Positions 41,000-48,679 of a stretch of DNA of 64,000 bases are shown here, piece after piece. How positions within the stretch are numbered: the stretch's first letter is position 1; every line of letters begins with the position of its first letter. A program made the position numbers and the translations under genes. The DNA lies in NCBI RefSeq assembly GCF_003625485.1, contig NZ_RAIR01000010.1, positions 1-64,000 on the forward strand, written 5' to 3'. Under the pieces are notes generated by a model. It saw only the letters and a list, made by a program, of their open reading frames with translations, did not search any database and was not told the origin of the DNA. The stretch comes from Butyrivibrio sp. CB08. Lineage in GTDB: Bacteria; Bacillota; Clostridia; Lachnospirales; Lachnospiraceae.

Positions 41000-41803
41000 T
41001 TAGATTTTTGAAAGTGTCTGTACAGCAGCGTCTTTAATTACTACTGTGTAATGCTCTGCCAGATAGTGCTCATCAGCTGTGCTGCCGATTTCGGTTTTAC
41101 CGTATTCAGTAAGAAGTGAGCAGATATTGGCAAATACTGTGTTATCCAGATCACCCTGATGAAGGATCAGGTAGTATTTGCCCTGAACTTCATTCTTGTA
41201 TAAGGTGTTGATACCGTTGAATTTCCTTGAAACTATTGCTGCGAATTTTGTAACCTCGTGGAGTGAATCAAAGGAGAATATCCTTGAGCCCTTCCTCCCT
41301 GGCAGGTCTTTCTTTTTAGGGCCGCCAGTTTTCTCTTTTACCTTCTTGGAATCTGACTGAGGGCTGAGAGAAGAATCCATGTAGTCGGACATGTTGCTGT
41401 GCTGAAGTCTCTTGAAAAGACTCATTACGTCCTCTTCATCATCTTCGTCGTCGTAGTCCTCGTCGTAGTAATCGTCGTCATCAAGGTCTTCCTCTTCGTC
41501 CTCCTCATCGCGAACGGATGGGGCAAAGTTAGAAAATCTTGTATCCAGCTCGTCTGGATCGTCGACTTTGGTGATTACAAGAACGATACACTCGGAATTG
41601 ATGGGGATTGCCTCGATCATAAGAGGAGTATCCTCCGCTTCAAATCCGAACTCTATATTAGCCTGTTGCATCATGTCCTGGAAAAGCTCTTTTGCCTTCT
41701 CAGTGCCATATGCCAGCTCTGTAATTTTGAGGTCTCGCTTCGCAAGGTCATCTCTGGTAAGTGTACATCTAATCTGGTGATCATTAACTCTCTCGATTTT
41801 CAT
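41000..41803 (-). CDS. mecA: Adaptor protein MecA
   Basis: A 267-residue MecA-like adaptor that delivers substrates to a ClpC-ClpP protease. The N-terminal domain begins MKIERVNDHQIRCTLTRDDL, as in MecA. A very acidic linker (DEEDEEEDLDDDDYYDEDYD, residues about 98-125) leads to a C-terminal ClpC-binding domain (SRIFSFDSLHEVTKFAAIVS onward). The acidic linker is longer than in B. subtilis MecA. AGGAGGT precedes the ATG. It is monocistronic, with its own promoter and terminator. No clpC lies in the window. Confidence 0.9.
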   Translation of the reverse strand: MKIERVNDHQIRCTLTRDDLAKRDLKITELAYGTEKAKELFQDMMQQANIEFGFEAEDTPLMIEAIPINSECIVLVITKVDDPDELDTRFSNFAPSVRDEEDEEEDLDDDDYYDEDYDDEDDEEDVMSLFKRLQHSNMSDYMDSSLSPQSDSKKVKEKTGGPKKKDLPGRKGSRIFSFDSLHEVTKFAAIVSRKFNGINTLYKNEVQGKYYLILHQGDLDNTVFANICSLLTEYGKTEIGSTADEHYLAEHYTVVIKDAAVQTLSKI

Positions 41804-41834
41804 GATGCATACCTCCTGACTTTGGAATACATAG

Positions 41835-41863
41835 ATACTAAGTTATACAGTATTCTATGTCAA
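41835..41863 (-). promoter_or_regulatory. Promoter of mecA
   Basis: On the minus strand, -35 TTGACA (41863-41858), a 17-bp spacer and -10 TAGTAT (41840-41835), 31 nt before the mecA ATG. Confidence 0.78.
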
Positions 41864-41907
41864 TAGATATATCGTCATAATTTAGTGTATTTCTTTATAT
41901 CTACATA

Positions 41908-41964
41908 AAATCTTAAGAATTTCTGCCGTAAATCTTAAGAAATTTCGACGGTAAATCTTAAGAA
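41908..41964 (+). repeat. Three 12-bp repeats AAATCTTAAGAA at 22-23 bp spacing
   Basis: Perfect copies at 41908-41919, 41930-41941 and 41953-41964, each with a TCTTAAGA palindrome. Copies 2 and 3 share a longer GTAAATCTTAAGAA core. Spacing of about two helical turns puts the sites on one face. A -10-like TATAGT (41973-41978) follows with no -35, so the repeats may be activator sites. Confidence 0.8.
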
Positions 41965-41984
41965 TTGGCTGTTATAGTATTTTG

Positions 41985-42122
41985 TGTGAGGCGCCACTGC
42001 ATAGGCTAAGATCCGGAAGGGAGGCGCGATACAGGGAAATACATCGAAAGAAAAACAACGATTTTCAAATGTCTTACCGTTCTGGTGAGATGTCTTGCAA
42101 AGTTTCTGCAAGAAATTCCCCT
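41985..42122 (+). ncRNA. Possible structured RNA or long leader, class unknown
   Basis: Downstream of the repeats and TATAGT are several pairings: GCGCC/GGCGC (41991-41995/42023-42027), TCTTACC/GGTGAGA (42072-42090), TCTTGCA/TGCAAGA (42093-42113), and a long-range AGGG/CCCT type closure. No open reading frame of note is present. It does not match a riboswitch that I know. It may be a separate RNA or the 5' leader of the gene at 42498. The rest of 42123-42497 is AT-rich, with no gene seen. Boundaries are estimates. Confidence 0.35.
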
Positions 42123-42441
42123 ATAATTTATTAAATCATCAACACAAATCTATAAAAATGATATAAAAACAAAATTATGTATTTTCTACATTAATTATAC
42201 CATATTTTGTGTCACGGAAAGTGGCACGTGGAAGGATTTGTGCTTTGTCGCCTCAATGTATTAATTTATGTCAAAAGAATAGAAAACGTTTCAGGAAAAT
42301 CTGATTGGAGTTTATCACGGCTTTAAACCTTTTGGACTGAGACAAAGACGAGGATTATGATAAAAATAAACAAGAAAAATCACGTAGAAATAATCTTTTG
42401 GAGGACCCCATCCATCAACGCATAGGTTGATACATATAGTA

Positions 42442-42470
42442 ATGACGTAAACTAAATAGTTTGCTATAAT
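42442..42470 (+). promoter_or_regulatory. Promoter of the SH3-GH18 gene
   Basis: -10 TATAAT at 42465-42470 (TTGCTATAATA), with a weak -35 ATGACG at 42442-42447 and 17-bp spacing, 27 nt before the ATG at 42498. Confidence 0.55.
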
Positions 42471-42497
42471 ATAGGGCGATTGTAAAGGAGCTAGAGT

Positions 42498-44204
42498 ATG
42501 AAGAAAAAGGTTATACCGGCGATTATTATAATCGTCCTTATTTTTGTTTTTGCGGGGGTTTTTGCGCTGCAGCAGTTTATGAAGCGCTATTCATACAGCA
42601 CAGAGAAGGCTGATCTTGATAGCTATTTCGGGGTTACTTCCCCAACTGATGTACCGATCATTCTTGGCAACGAATTCATTGAAGAACATGCAATGATATT
42701 AGATGGATACTATTACATGGATTTCGATTCCGTTCAGAAGTACCTTAACGACAGGTTCTATGACGGAGACATGGACAATCTGTTCATCTACACAACACCA
42801 ACAACTATTATCACCAGCGAGATAGGATCAAACACCTGGACAGATACTGACGGTGGAAGCGGAACTGAGAACTATGCCATCACAAGACTTGAGGGCGGTG
42901 TTCTTTACGTAGCCCTTGACTACGTCAAGAAGTTTACCAACTTCAGCTACGAGGGCTTTACAGATGCCAATCACATGCAGCTCACATCCAGCTGGGAGGA
43001 TGAGACTGTAGCTACCATCACCAAGAACACTCAGGTAAGACTTCGCGGCGGTGTTAAGAGCGAGATTTTAAGAGAGATTGAAAAAGGCGAGACAGTAGTT
43101 GTCCTTGAGCAGCTTGAGAACTGGTCCAAGGTTAAGACGAATGACGCTTATATCGGATGGGTTGAGAACAAGAGACTTTCAGACACCAAGTCAAGAAGCC
43201 CTATCCCTGTAACAGATTACGTTGAGCCAGAGTACACAGGCATTTCAAGAGACCATATCATTAACCTGGGCTTCCACAACATCGGAGGGCCTGCGGGCAA
43301 TGATACTATCACAGAAGTGATCTCAGGTGCCAAGAGCCTTAACGTTATCGCACCTACATGGTTTGCGGTAACTGGCAATGACGGTTCCATCAGAAGCTAT
43401 GCTTCTACTTCTTATGTAAATACAGCCCACAACAAAGGCATTGAGGTATGGGCTCTTCTTGATAACTTTACTGGCGGCAGTGAAGTCTCTACAAGCGAAG
43501 TACTTAACCACGCAGAGAGCAGAGCAAACCTTATAAGGAACGTTGTTTCAGCCTGCACAGATGCCGGAGTTGACGGTCTTAACCTTGATTTTGAGATGGT
43601 TGCTGCGGAGGATGGACAGAGCTACGTTGAGCTTGTAAGAGAGATGTCTATAGCCTGCAGGAAGGCGGGACTTGTCTTTTCCATTGATAACTATGTTCCC
43701 ATGAACTTCAACGACTACTATGACCTTGAGGAACAGGGCGTGGTTGCTGATTATGTCATCATCATGGGCTACGACGAACATTACGCAGGATCACAGGAGG
43801 CTGGATCTGTTGCGTCTCTTTCATATGTAGAAAACGGTATCATCAATACCCTGAAGGAAGTGGATGCAAGCAAGGTCATCAACGCTGTTCCTTTCTACAC
43901 AAGGATCTGGCATGTTCAGAGCGGACAGGTTTCAAGCGAGGCTGTTTCCATGAAGGTTGCCAAGGAGTACATCGCAAACCACAGCATCGACATGCAGTGG
44001 AATTCTGATGCAGGTCAGAACTACGGCGAATATACAGGCAATGACGGAGTTACACACCAGATATGGATGGAGGACGCTGAGTCCATCGGACAAAAGATCG
44101 ACTCCATGAAGGCCAGCGGGATTGCTGGTATTGCAGAGTGGTCCCTTGGAATGGAGACCAGCGATATCTGGGATACGATTGCAAATTATGTAAATAACGG
44201 CTGA
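42498..44204 (+). CDS. Membrane-anchored SH3-GH18 protein (spore-germination-like glycosidase)
   Basis: A 568-residue protein anchored by one N-terminal membrane helix (about 4-27). A divergent N-terminal domain is followed by an SH3b domain at about 173-230 (NTQVRLRGGVKSEILREIEK, then WSKVKTNDAYIGWV) and a GH18 domain to the end. The GH18 catalytic motif DGLNLDFE (about 359-366) is complete, with Asp and Glu in D-x-x-D-x-E. It resembles proteins such as YaaH that act on peptidoglycan. It would cut or bind cell-wall glycan outside the membrane. AAGGAG precedes the ATG. Confidence 0.9.
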   Translation: MKKKVIPAIIIIVLIFVFAGVFALQQFMKRYSYSTEKADLDSYFGVTSPTDVPIILGNEFIEEHAMILDGYYYMDFDSVQKYLNDRFYDGDMDNLFIYTTPTTIITSEIGSNTWTDTDGGSGTENYAITRLEGGVLYVALDYVKKFTNFSYEGFTDANHMQLTSSWEDETVATITKNTQVRLRGGVKSEILREIEKGETVVVLEQLENWSKVKTNDAYIGWVENKRLSDTKSRSPIPVTDYVEPEYTGISRDHIINLGFHNIGGPAGNDTITEVISGAKSLNVIAPTWFAVTGNDGSIRSYASTSYVNTAHNKGIEVWALLDNFTGGSEVSTSEVLNHAESRANLIRNVVSACTDAGVDGLNLDFEMVAAEDGQSYVELVREMSIACRKAGLVFSIDNYVPMNFNDYYDLEEQGVVADYVIIMGYDEHYAGSQEAGSVASLSYVENGIINTLKEVDASKVINAVPFYTRIWHVQSGQVSSEAVSMKVAKEYIANHSIDMQWNSDAGQNYGEYTGNDGVTHQIWMEDAESIGQKIDSMKASGIAGIAEWSLGMETSDIWDTIANYVNNG

Positions 44205-44225
44205 TAAAGCCAAGAGTTTTAGGTT

Positions 44226-45284
44226 ATGAATACAGAGTTAGTTCAGATAGTTGAAGAGAATATAGATGCCAAGGCTATGGAGGCTCTTAAGCGCGCCGGC
44301 GATATCATCAGAAGCGGCGGGCTTGTGGCTTTTCCTACGGAGACAGTGTATGGACTTGGGGGAGATGCCCTTAATCCTGAGTCTTCCAGGAAGATCTACG
44401 CAGCCAAGGGACGTCCATCGGACAACCCGCTTATTGTACACGTTGCCGACATGGACAGCGTTTCTGGCATCGTAAAAGAGATCCCGGAGGCCGCTCGTAA
44501 GCTGGCTAAGGCCTACTGGCCAGGACCTCTTACCATGATCATGAACAAGTCCGACAAGGTTCCATACGAGACCACAGGCGGACTTGATACAGTGGCAATC
44601 AGAATGCCGAATAACAAGATAGCCCTTGAACTCATCAGACAGTCAGGGGGCTACATCGCAGCACCAAGCGCCAATACATCAGGTCGTCCAAGCCCAACAG
44701 TTGCAAGATACTGCGTTGAGGACCTCTCTGGCAAGATAGAGATGATCATCGACGGAGGACAGGTTGGAATCGGCCTTGAATCCACAATCGTTGACCTTAC
44801 TTCAGATACACCAATGATCTTAAGACCAGGCTACATCACTAAAGAGATGCTTGGCGAGGTTCTTGGAAGCGTTGATATCGACAGGACCATAATAGATGGC
44901 AACTCCAAGGAGAGGCCCAAGGCTCCTGGCATGAAGTACCGCCACTACGCTCCAAAGGGCGAGCTTACTATCGTAGAGGGCAGCCAGGATGCAGTAGTAG
45001 CCTACATCAATGAGAAGGCTAAAGAGGCCAGGGCAGCGGGCAAAAGAGCTGGCGTAATCGGCACAGATGCTACAAAGAGCCTGTACAGAGCTGACGTTGT
45101 TAAGAGCGTTGGAAACAGACAGGAAGAGGCTACAATAGCCCACGAGCTCTTTAAGGTTCTTCGCGAATTTGACGACGAGGACATGGATGTTATGTATTCA
45201 GAGTCCTTTGACGACAGTGGCATCGGACAGGCCATCATGAACAGACTTCTTAAGGCAGCAGGTCACAATGTAATCCGCCTGTAA
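44226..45284 (+). CDS. tsaC: Threonylcarbamoyl-AMP synthase (Sua5/YwlC type)
   Basis: A 352-residue enzyme that makes threonylcarbamoyl-adenylate for t6A modification of tRNAs reading ANN codons. The N-terminal YrdC domain has FPTETVYGLGGDAL (about 36-49), KGRPSDNPLIVHV and APSANTSGRPSPT. The C-terminal Sua5 domain begins near 230 (APGMKYRHYAPKGEL), which makes it the long form. It starts 21 nt after the GH18 gene stop and may be partly co-transcribed with it. Confidence 0.95.
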   Translation: MNTELVQIVEENIDAKAMEALKRAGDIIRSGGLVAFPTETVYGLGGDALNPESSRKIYAAKGRPSDNPLIVHVADMDSVSGIVKEIPEAARKLAKAYWPGPLTMIMNKSDKVPYETTGGLDTVAIRMPNNKIALELIRQSGGYIAAPSANTSGRPSPTVARYCVEDLSGKIEMIIDGGQVGIGLESTIVDLTSDTPMILRPGYITKEMLGEVLGSVDIDRTIIDGNSKERPKAPGMKYRHYAPKGELTIVEGSQDAVVAYINEKAKEARAAGKRAGVIGTDATKSLYRADVVKSVGNRQEEATIAHELFKVLREFDDEDMDVMYSESFDDSGIGQAIMNRLLKAAGHNVIRL

Positions 45285-45317
45285 CGGGCTGATTTTAGCC
45301 GCAATGTCTTTTGGATT

Positions 45318-45326
45318 TGATATAAT
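45318..45326 (+). promoter_or_regulatory. Extended -10 promoter of rpiB
   Basis: TGATATAAT (TGn plus TATAAT) lies 27 nt before the rpiB ATG. It probably also transcribes upp and the deaminase gene. Confidence 0.6.
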
Positions 45327-45353
45327 AGAACTAATGGGAAAGAGGGACAGAAA

Positions 45354-45782
45354 ATGATAGCAATAGCAAGTGATCACGGCGGATTTGACCGCAAGGAATC
45401 AGTAAAAAAGCACCTCGAGGAGAGAGGAATAGAGTACAAGGACTTTGGTACCTATGACAAGAACTCCTGCGATTACCCTGACTTCGGAAGAGCAGCAGCT
45501 GAGGCAGTAGCAAGCGGAGAGTGCGAAAAGGGCATCGTTATCTGCACAACAGGTATCGGAATCTCCATTGTTGCCAACAAGGTTAAGGGCATCAGATGTG
45601 CCCTCTGCTCAGAGACAACTACAGCAAGACTTACAAGAGAGCACAACGATGCTAACGTTCTTGCCATGGGCGGTGGAATGGTTGGCGAGCTCCTTGCCAA
45701 TGAGATAGTAGATGTTTTCCTGGACACTGAGTTCTCAAATCTTGAGAAGCACAGCCGCAGGATTGCAAAATTAGAGAATTGA
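45354..45782 (+). CDS. rpiB: Ribose-5-phosphate isomerase B
   Basis: A 142-residue RpiB, interconverting ribose-5-phosphate and ribulose-5-phosphate. It starts MIAIASDHGGFDRKESVKKHL and has ICTTGIGISIVANKVKGIR and REHNDANVLAMG. The active-site Cys is kept, in CTTGIG (usually CGTGIG), so one Gly is replaced by Thr; related sugar isomerases are possible. It supplies ribose phosphate near upp. Confidence 0.93.
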   Translation: MIAIASDHGGFDRKESVKKHLEERGIEYKDFGTYDKNSCDYPDFGRAAAEAVASGECEKGIVICTTGIGISIVANKVKGIRCALCSETTTARLTREHNDANVLAMGGGMVGELLANEIVDVFLDTEFSNLEKHSRRIAKLEN

Positions 45783-45797
45783 TGAGGGAGGCGTAGC

Positions 45798-46427
45798 ATG
45801 GGCAAAGTAGTTATTATGGATCATCCTTTGATCCAGCACAAGATCGGTTATATCAGAAGAACTGACACAGGAACCAAGGACTTCAGACAGACTATCAGCG
45901 AGATCGCAATGCTGATCTGCTATGAGGCAACAAGGGACCTTCAGCTCATGGATGTTGAGATAGAGACTCCTATCTGCTGGACAACAGTTAAGGAGCTTAA
46001 GGGCAGAAAGCTCTGCATCGTTCCTATCCTCCGCGCAGGACTTGGAATGGTAGACGGAATGCTTGCTCTTATCCCTACAGCAAGGGTTGGTCACATTGGA
46101 CTTTACAGAGACCCTGAGACACTTAAGCCAGTAGAGTACTACTGCAAGATGCCAGCAGATGTTTCTGAGAGAGAAATATTTGTTGTAGATCCTATGCTTG
46201 CTACAGGCGGATCTTCAGTAGCAGCTATCCAGATGCTCAAGGACAGAGGATGCAGCAAGATCCATTTCATGTGCATCATCGCAGCACCTGAGGGACTTAA
46301 GGCAATGCAGGATGCTCACCCTGATGTAGATATCTACGTAGGAGCACTTGACGAGAAACTTAACGACCACGGATACATAGTTCCTGGTCTTGGAGATGCA
46401 GGCGACAGGATTTTCGGTACCAAGTAA
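45798..46427 (+). CDS. upp: Uracil phosphoribosyltransferase
   Basis: A 209-residue UPRTase that makes UMP from uracil and PRPP. The PRPP loop is [16 protein letters not shown] (about 132-147); the C-terminal [22 protein letters not shown] binds uracil. It starts after GGGAGG. It lies between rpiB and dCMP deaminase, so a pyrimidine salvage operon is likely. Confidence 0.97.
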   Translation: MGKVVIMDHPLIQHKIGYIRRTDTGTKDFRQTISEIAMLICYEATRDLQLMDVEIETPICWTTVKELKGRKLCIVPILRAGLGMVDGMLALIPTARVGHIGLYRDPETLKPVEYYCKMPADVSEREIFVVDPMLATGGSSVAAIQMLKDRGCSKIHFMCIIAAPEGLKAMQDAHPDVDIYVGALDEKLNDHGYIVPGLGDAGDRIFGTK

Positions 46428-46440
46428 AGGGGGACCAGGT

Positions 46441-46923
46441 ATGAAAAGAGAAGGTTACATCTCCTGGGATGAGTATTTTATGGGGGTTGCAAAGCTTGCT
46501 GCCATGAGGAGCAAGGACCCAAATACCCAGGTAGGAAGCTGCATTGTAAGTGAGGATAACAACATCCTCTCTATGGGTTACAACGGATTTCCCAAGGGTT
46601 GTTCAGATGATGACTTCCCATGGGAGAGGGAGGGCGACGACGAGCTCACCACCAAGTATCCCTTTGTCACCCACAGCGAACTCAATGCCATTTTGAACTA
46701 CAGAGGCGGAAGTCTTGTAGGTGCAAAACTGTATGTATCTCTTTTCCCATGTAATGAATGCGCCAAGGCCATAATCCAGGCCGGCATCAGGACTGTCGTT
46801 TATGACAGCGACAAATACAGCGATTCTCCTGCAACAAGAGCGTCCAAGAAGATGTTCGATGCAGCAGGGGTAAGGTACTATCAGTACCAGCCAAGTGGAA
46901 GGAATATCAAGATAACAATTTAA
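46441..46923 (+). CDS. dCMP deaminase family protein
   Basis: A 160-residue zinc-dependent deaminase. Motifs are THSELNAIL (H-x-E) and PCNECA (PC-x-x-C), the zinc site of cytidine/dCMP deaminases; SKDPNTQVGSCIVSEDNNIL is typical of dCMP deaminases. It would give dUMP for dTMP synthesis. The start is ATG 46441 with GGGGG upstream; a longer frame overlaps upp and is rejected. Confidence 0.93.
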   Translation: MKREGYISWDEYFMGVAKLAAMRSKDPNTQVGSCIVSEDNNILSMGYNGFPKGCSDDDFPWEREGDDELTTKYPFVTHSELNAILNYRGGSLVGAKLYVSLFPCNECAKAIIQAGIRTVVYDSDKYSDSPATRASKKMFDAAGVRYYQYQPSGRNIKITI

Positions 46924-46928
46924 GCTAT

Positions 46929-48131
46929 ATGAAAATGAGTGGGGCAGCAGGTAGACATGACAACTTCATAAAGCTCTTTTTAAAGAAGGTTGTCGTTTGC
47001 ACGCTGGCAGCCACACTCCTGTCTGGAGCCTTTAGCAGCACTGTGTATGCTACAGAGGCCACCAAGAAGCAGCTTGAGGAAGCCAAGAAGGCCAAGCAGC
47101 AGTCTCAGAGCGAGCTTGAGGGAACCAAGGACAACATCGCAGAGATGAATGAGGAAAAGAGCTCTCTCCAGGGACAGCTTAACAACCTCAATTCCCAGCT
47201 TACAGAGGTTTCCAACAACATCGAGCAGCTTGAGGAACAGATAGGGGACAAGGAAACGGATATCGAGAATACCCTGATGGAGCTGGATGCAGCAAGAGCC
47301 AAGGAGGAGGAGCAGTACGCCTCCATGAAAAAGCGCATACAGTTCATGTATGAGAAGCAGGACAATCTCCTTCTGGCAACGCTTTTTGGAACAACAGGAA
47401 GCTTTGCGAATTTCCTTAACCAGAACAATTACTTCGAGCAGCTTGCAGCCTATGACCGCAGGATGTTCAACGAATATATGCAGACCAGGCAGTACATTGA
47501 GGAGAAAGAGGCCACTCTCGAAGAGGAGAGGGAGCAGCTCGAGGAGTACAAGGTAAAAGAGCAGGCTGAGCAGAGCAGGGTGTCAGGCCTTGTGAACCAG
47601 ACCTCAGGATCCATCAAGCAGTACGCCAATGATATCTCAGAAGCTGAGTCCAAGGCCAAGGCCTTAGAGGACCAGATCAAGGCCCAGGAGGCAGATATCA
47701 AGCAGCTTGAAGCTAAGCTTGCTGAAGAGATGAGGCTGTCAAAGCTGGCCAAGTCATCCACCTGGAGAAACATCTCTGAGGTTCATTTTGCAGACGGAGA
47801 CAGAGCTCTTCTTGCAAACCTTATTTACTGTGAAGCCGGATCTGAGCCCTACGAGGGCAAGGTTGCGGTAGGTGCTGTAGTTATCAACAGAGTGCTGAGC
47901 TCTGTTTATCCAGATACTGTTGTGGGAGTAATTTACCAGAACAAGCAGTTTTCTCCAGTAGCCAGCGGAAGGCTTGCATTGGCACTATCCAGTGACAAAG
48001 CAACAGCAGCCTGTTACCAGGCTGCCGATGAAGCTATGAAAGGCTATTCGAATGTAGGAAACTGTGTATATTTCAGAACGCCAGTACCGGGACTTTCCGG
48101 TATCAATATTGGCGGACATGTATTCTACTGA
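46929..48131 (+). CDS. Secreted coiled-coil peptidoglycan hydrolase (SleB/CwlJ-like)
   Basis: A 400-residue secreted protein. Signal peptide: basic then hydrophobic LFLKKVVVCTLAATLLSGAF, cleavage near VYA. A long coiled coil covers about 38-275 (PcsB-like: NLNSQLTEVSNNIEQLEEQI). The C-terminal hydrolase_2 domain (about 285-400) has LIYCEAGSEPYEGKVAVGAV with the catalytic Glu, VVINRV and GHVFY. It probably cuts septal or lateral peptidoglycan. It lies 5 nt after the deaminase gene, although function differs. It ends tail to tail with the DUF402 gene. Confidence 0.9.
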   Translation: MKMSGAAGRHDNFIKLFLKKVVVCTLAATLLSGAFSSTVYATEATKKQLEEAKKAKQQSQSELEGTKDNIAEMNEEKSSLQGQLNNLNSQLTEVSNNIEQLEEQIGDKETDIENTLMELDAARAKEEEQYASMKKRIQFMYEKQDNLLLATLFGTTGSFANFLNQNNYFEQLAAYDRRMFNEYMQTRQYIEEKEATLEEEREQLEEYKVKEQAEQSRVSGLVNQTSGSIKQYANDISEAESKAKALEDQIKAQEADIKQLEAKLAEEMRLSKLAKSSTWRNISEVHFADGDRALLANLIYCEAGSEPYEGKVAVGAVVINRVLSSVYPDTVVGVIYQNKQFSPVASGRLALALSSDKATAACYQAADEAMKGYSNVGNCVYFRTPVPGLSGINIGGHVFY

Positions 48132-48147
48132 TTGATAGGGCTTATGG

Positions 48148-48642
48148 TCAGGCGTTTGGACCAGCAGCTATCAGCTCCTCGATAGGAGCAGCCAGTGGCT
48201 CGATGCCATCGGAATAGATTTCACCCAGGAGCCTGTTCAGGGAGAGCAGGCTCTTTTTAAGAAGAGTCTCATCAATGAGGCGCTTCTCAAAGGCCTCGGA
48301 CAGCTCGTCCAGGTCAACAACACGGATCCTGCCGTCGGGGTATATCTTAACGTCAGCAAGAAGATCTATGACCAGGAGAGAGTTCTTTTCCTCGTCGTAC
48401 TCATAGGTAATGATGTCGCAGTACCAGCAAAGGAGCGACCCATCACTTTTAATAAACTTGCTGATCTTGTAGCCTCTGTCGAGATAGTAGCAGGAATAAC
48501 CGCTTGAAAGATCACACCGATCCCTAATGGTCTTCCATTTGGTCACAATCATGGTATCGGTGCGTTTAAGAATGACATCGTCTTTTAATTCGACGCATTC
48601 ATCCGGTATGAAGCGTTTTCGAAGTAAAGTTAGACTATTCAT
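48148..48642 (-). CDS. DUF402 family protein
   Basis: A 164-residue protein that matches DUF402: KRFIPDECVELKDDVIL, GYSCYYLDRGYKISKF, WYCDIITYEYD, DLLADVKIYPDGRIRVVDLD. Homologues are thought to be phosphatases or nucleotide hydrolases with a beta-barrel fold; the exact role here is unknown. The start is set at ATG 48642, where family similarity begins; an earlier in-frame start at 48720 would overlap the divergent gene. The intergenic gap to the plus-strand gene is 37 nt. Confidence 0.85.
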   Translation of the reverse strand: MNSLTLLRKRFIPDECVELKDDVILKRTDTMIVTKWKTIRDRCDLSSGYSCYYLDRGYKISKFIKSDGSLLCWYCDIITYEYDEEKNSLLVIDLLADVKIYPDGRIRVVDLDELSEAFEKRLIDETLLKKSLLSLNRLLGEIYSDGIEPLAAPIEELIAAGPNA

Positions 48643-48679
48643 ACGAAAATAATACTCTTGTGAGAATTGAAAGTCAATT

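Noticed and set aside
42123..42497. c-di-AMP (ydaO-type) riboswitch before the GH18 cell-wall gene
   Set aside because: Such riboswitches often precede wall hydrolases, but the conserved core is not seen in this stretch.
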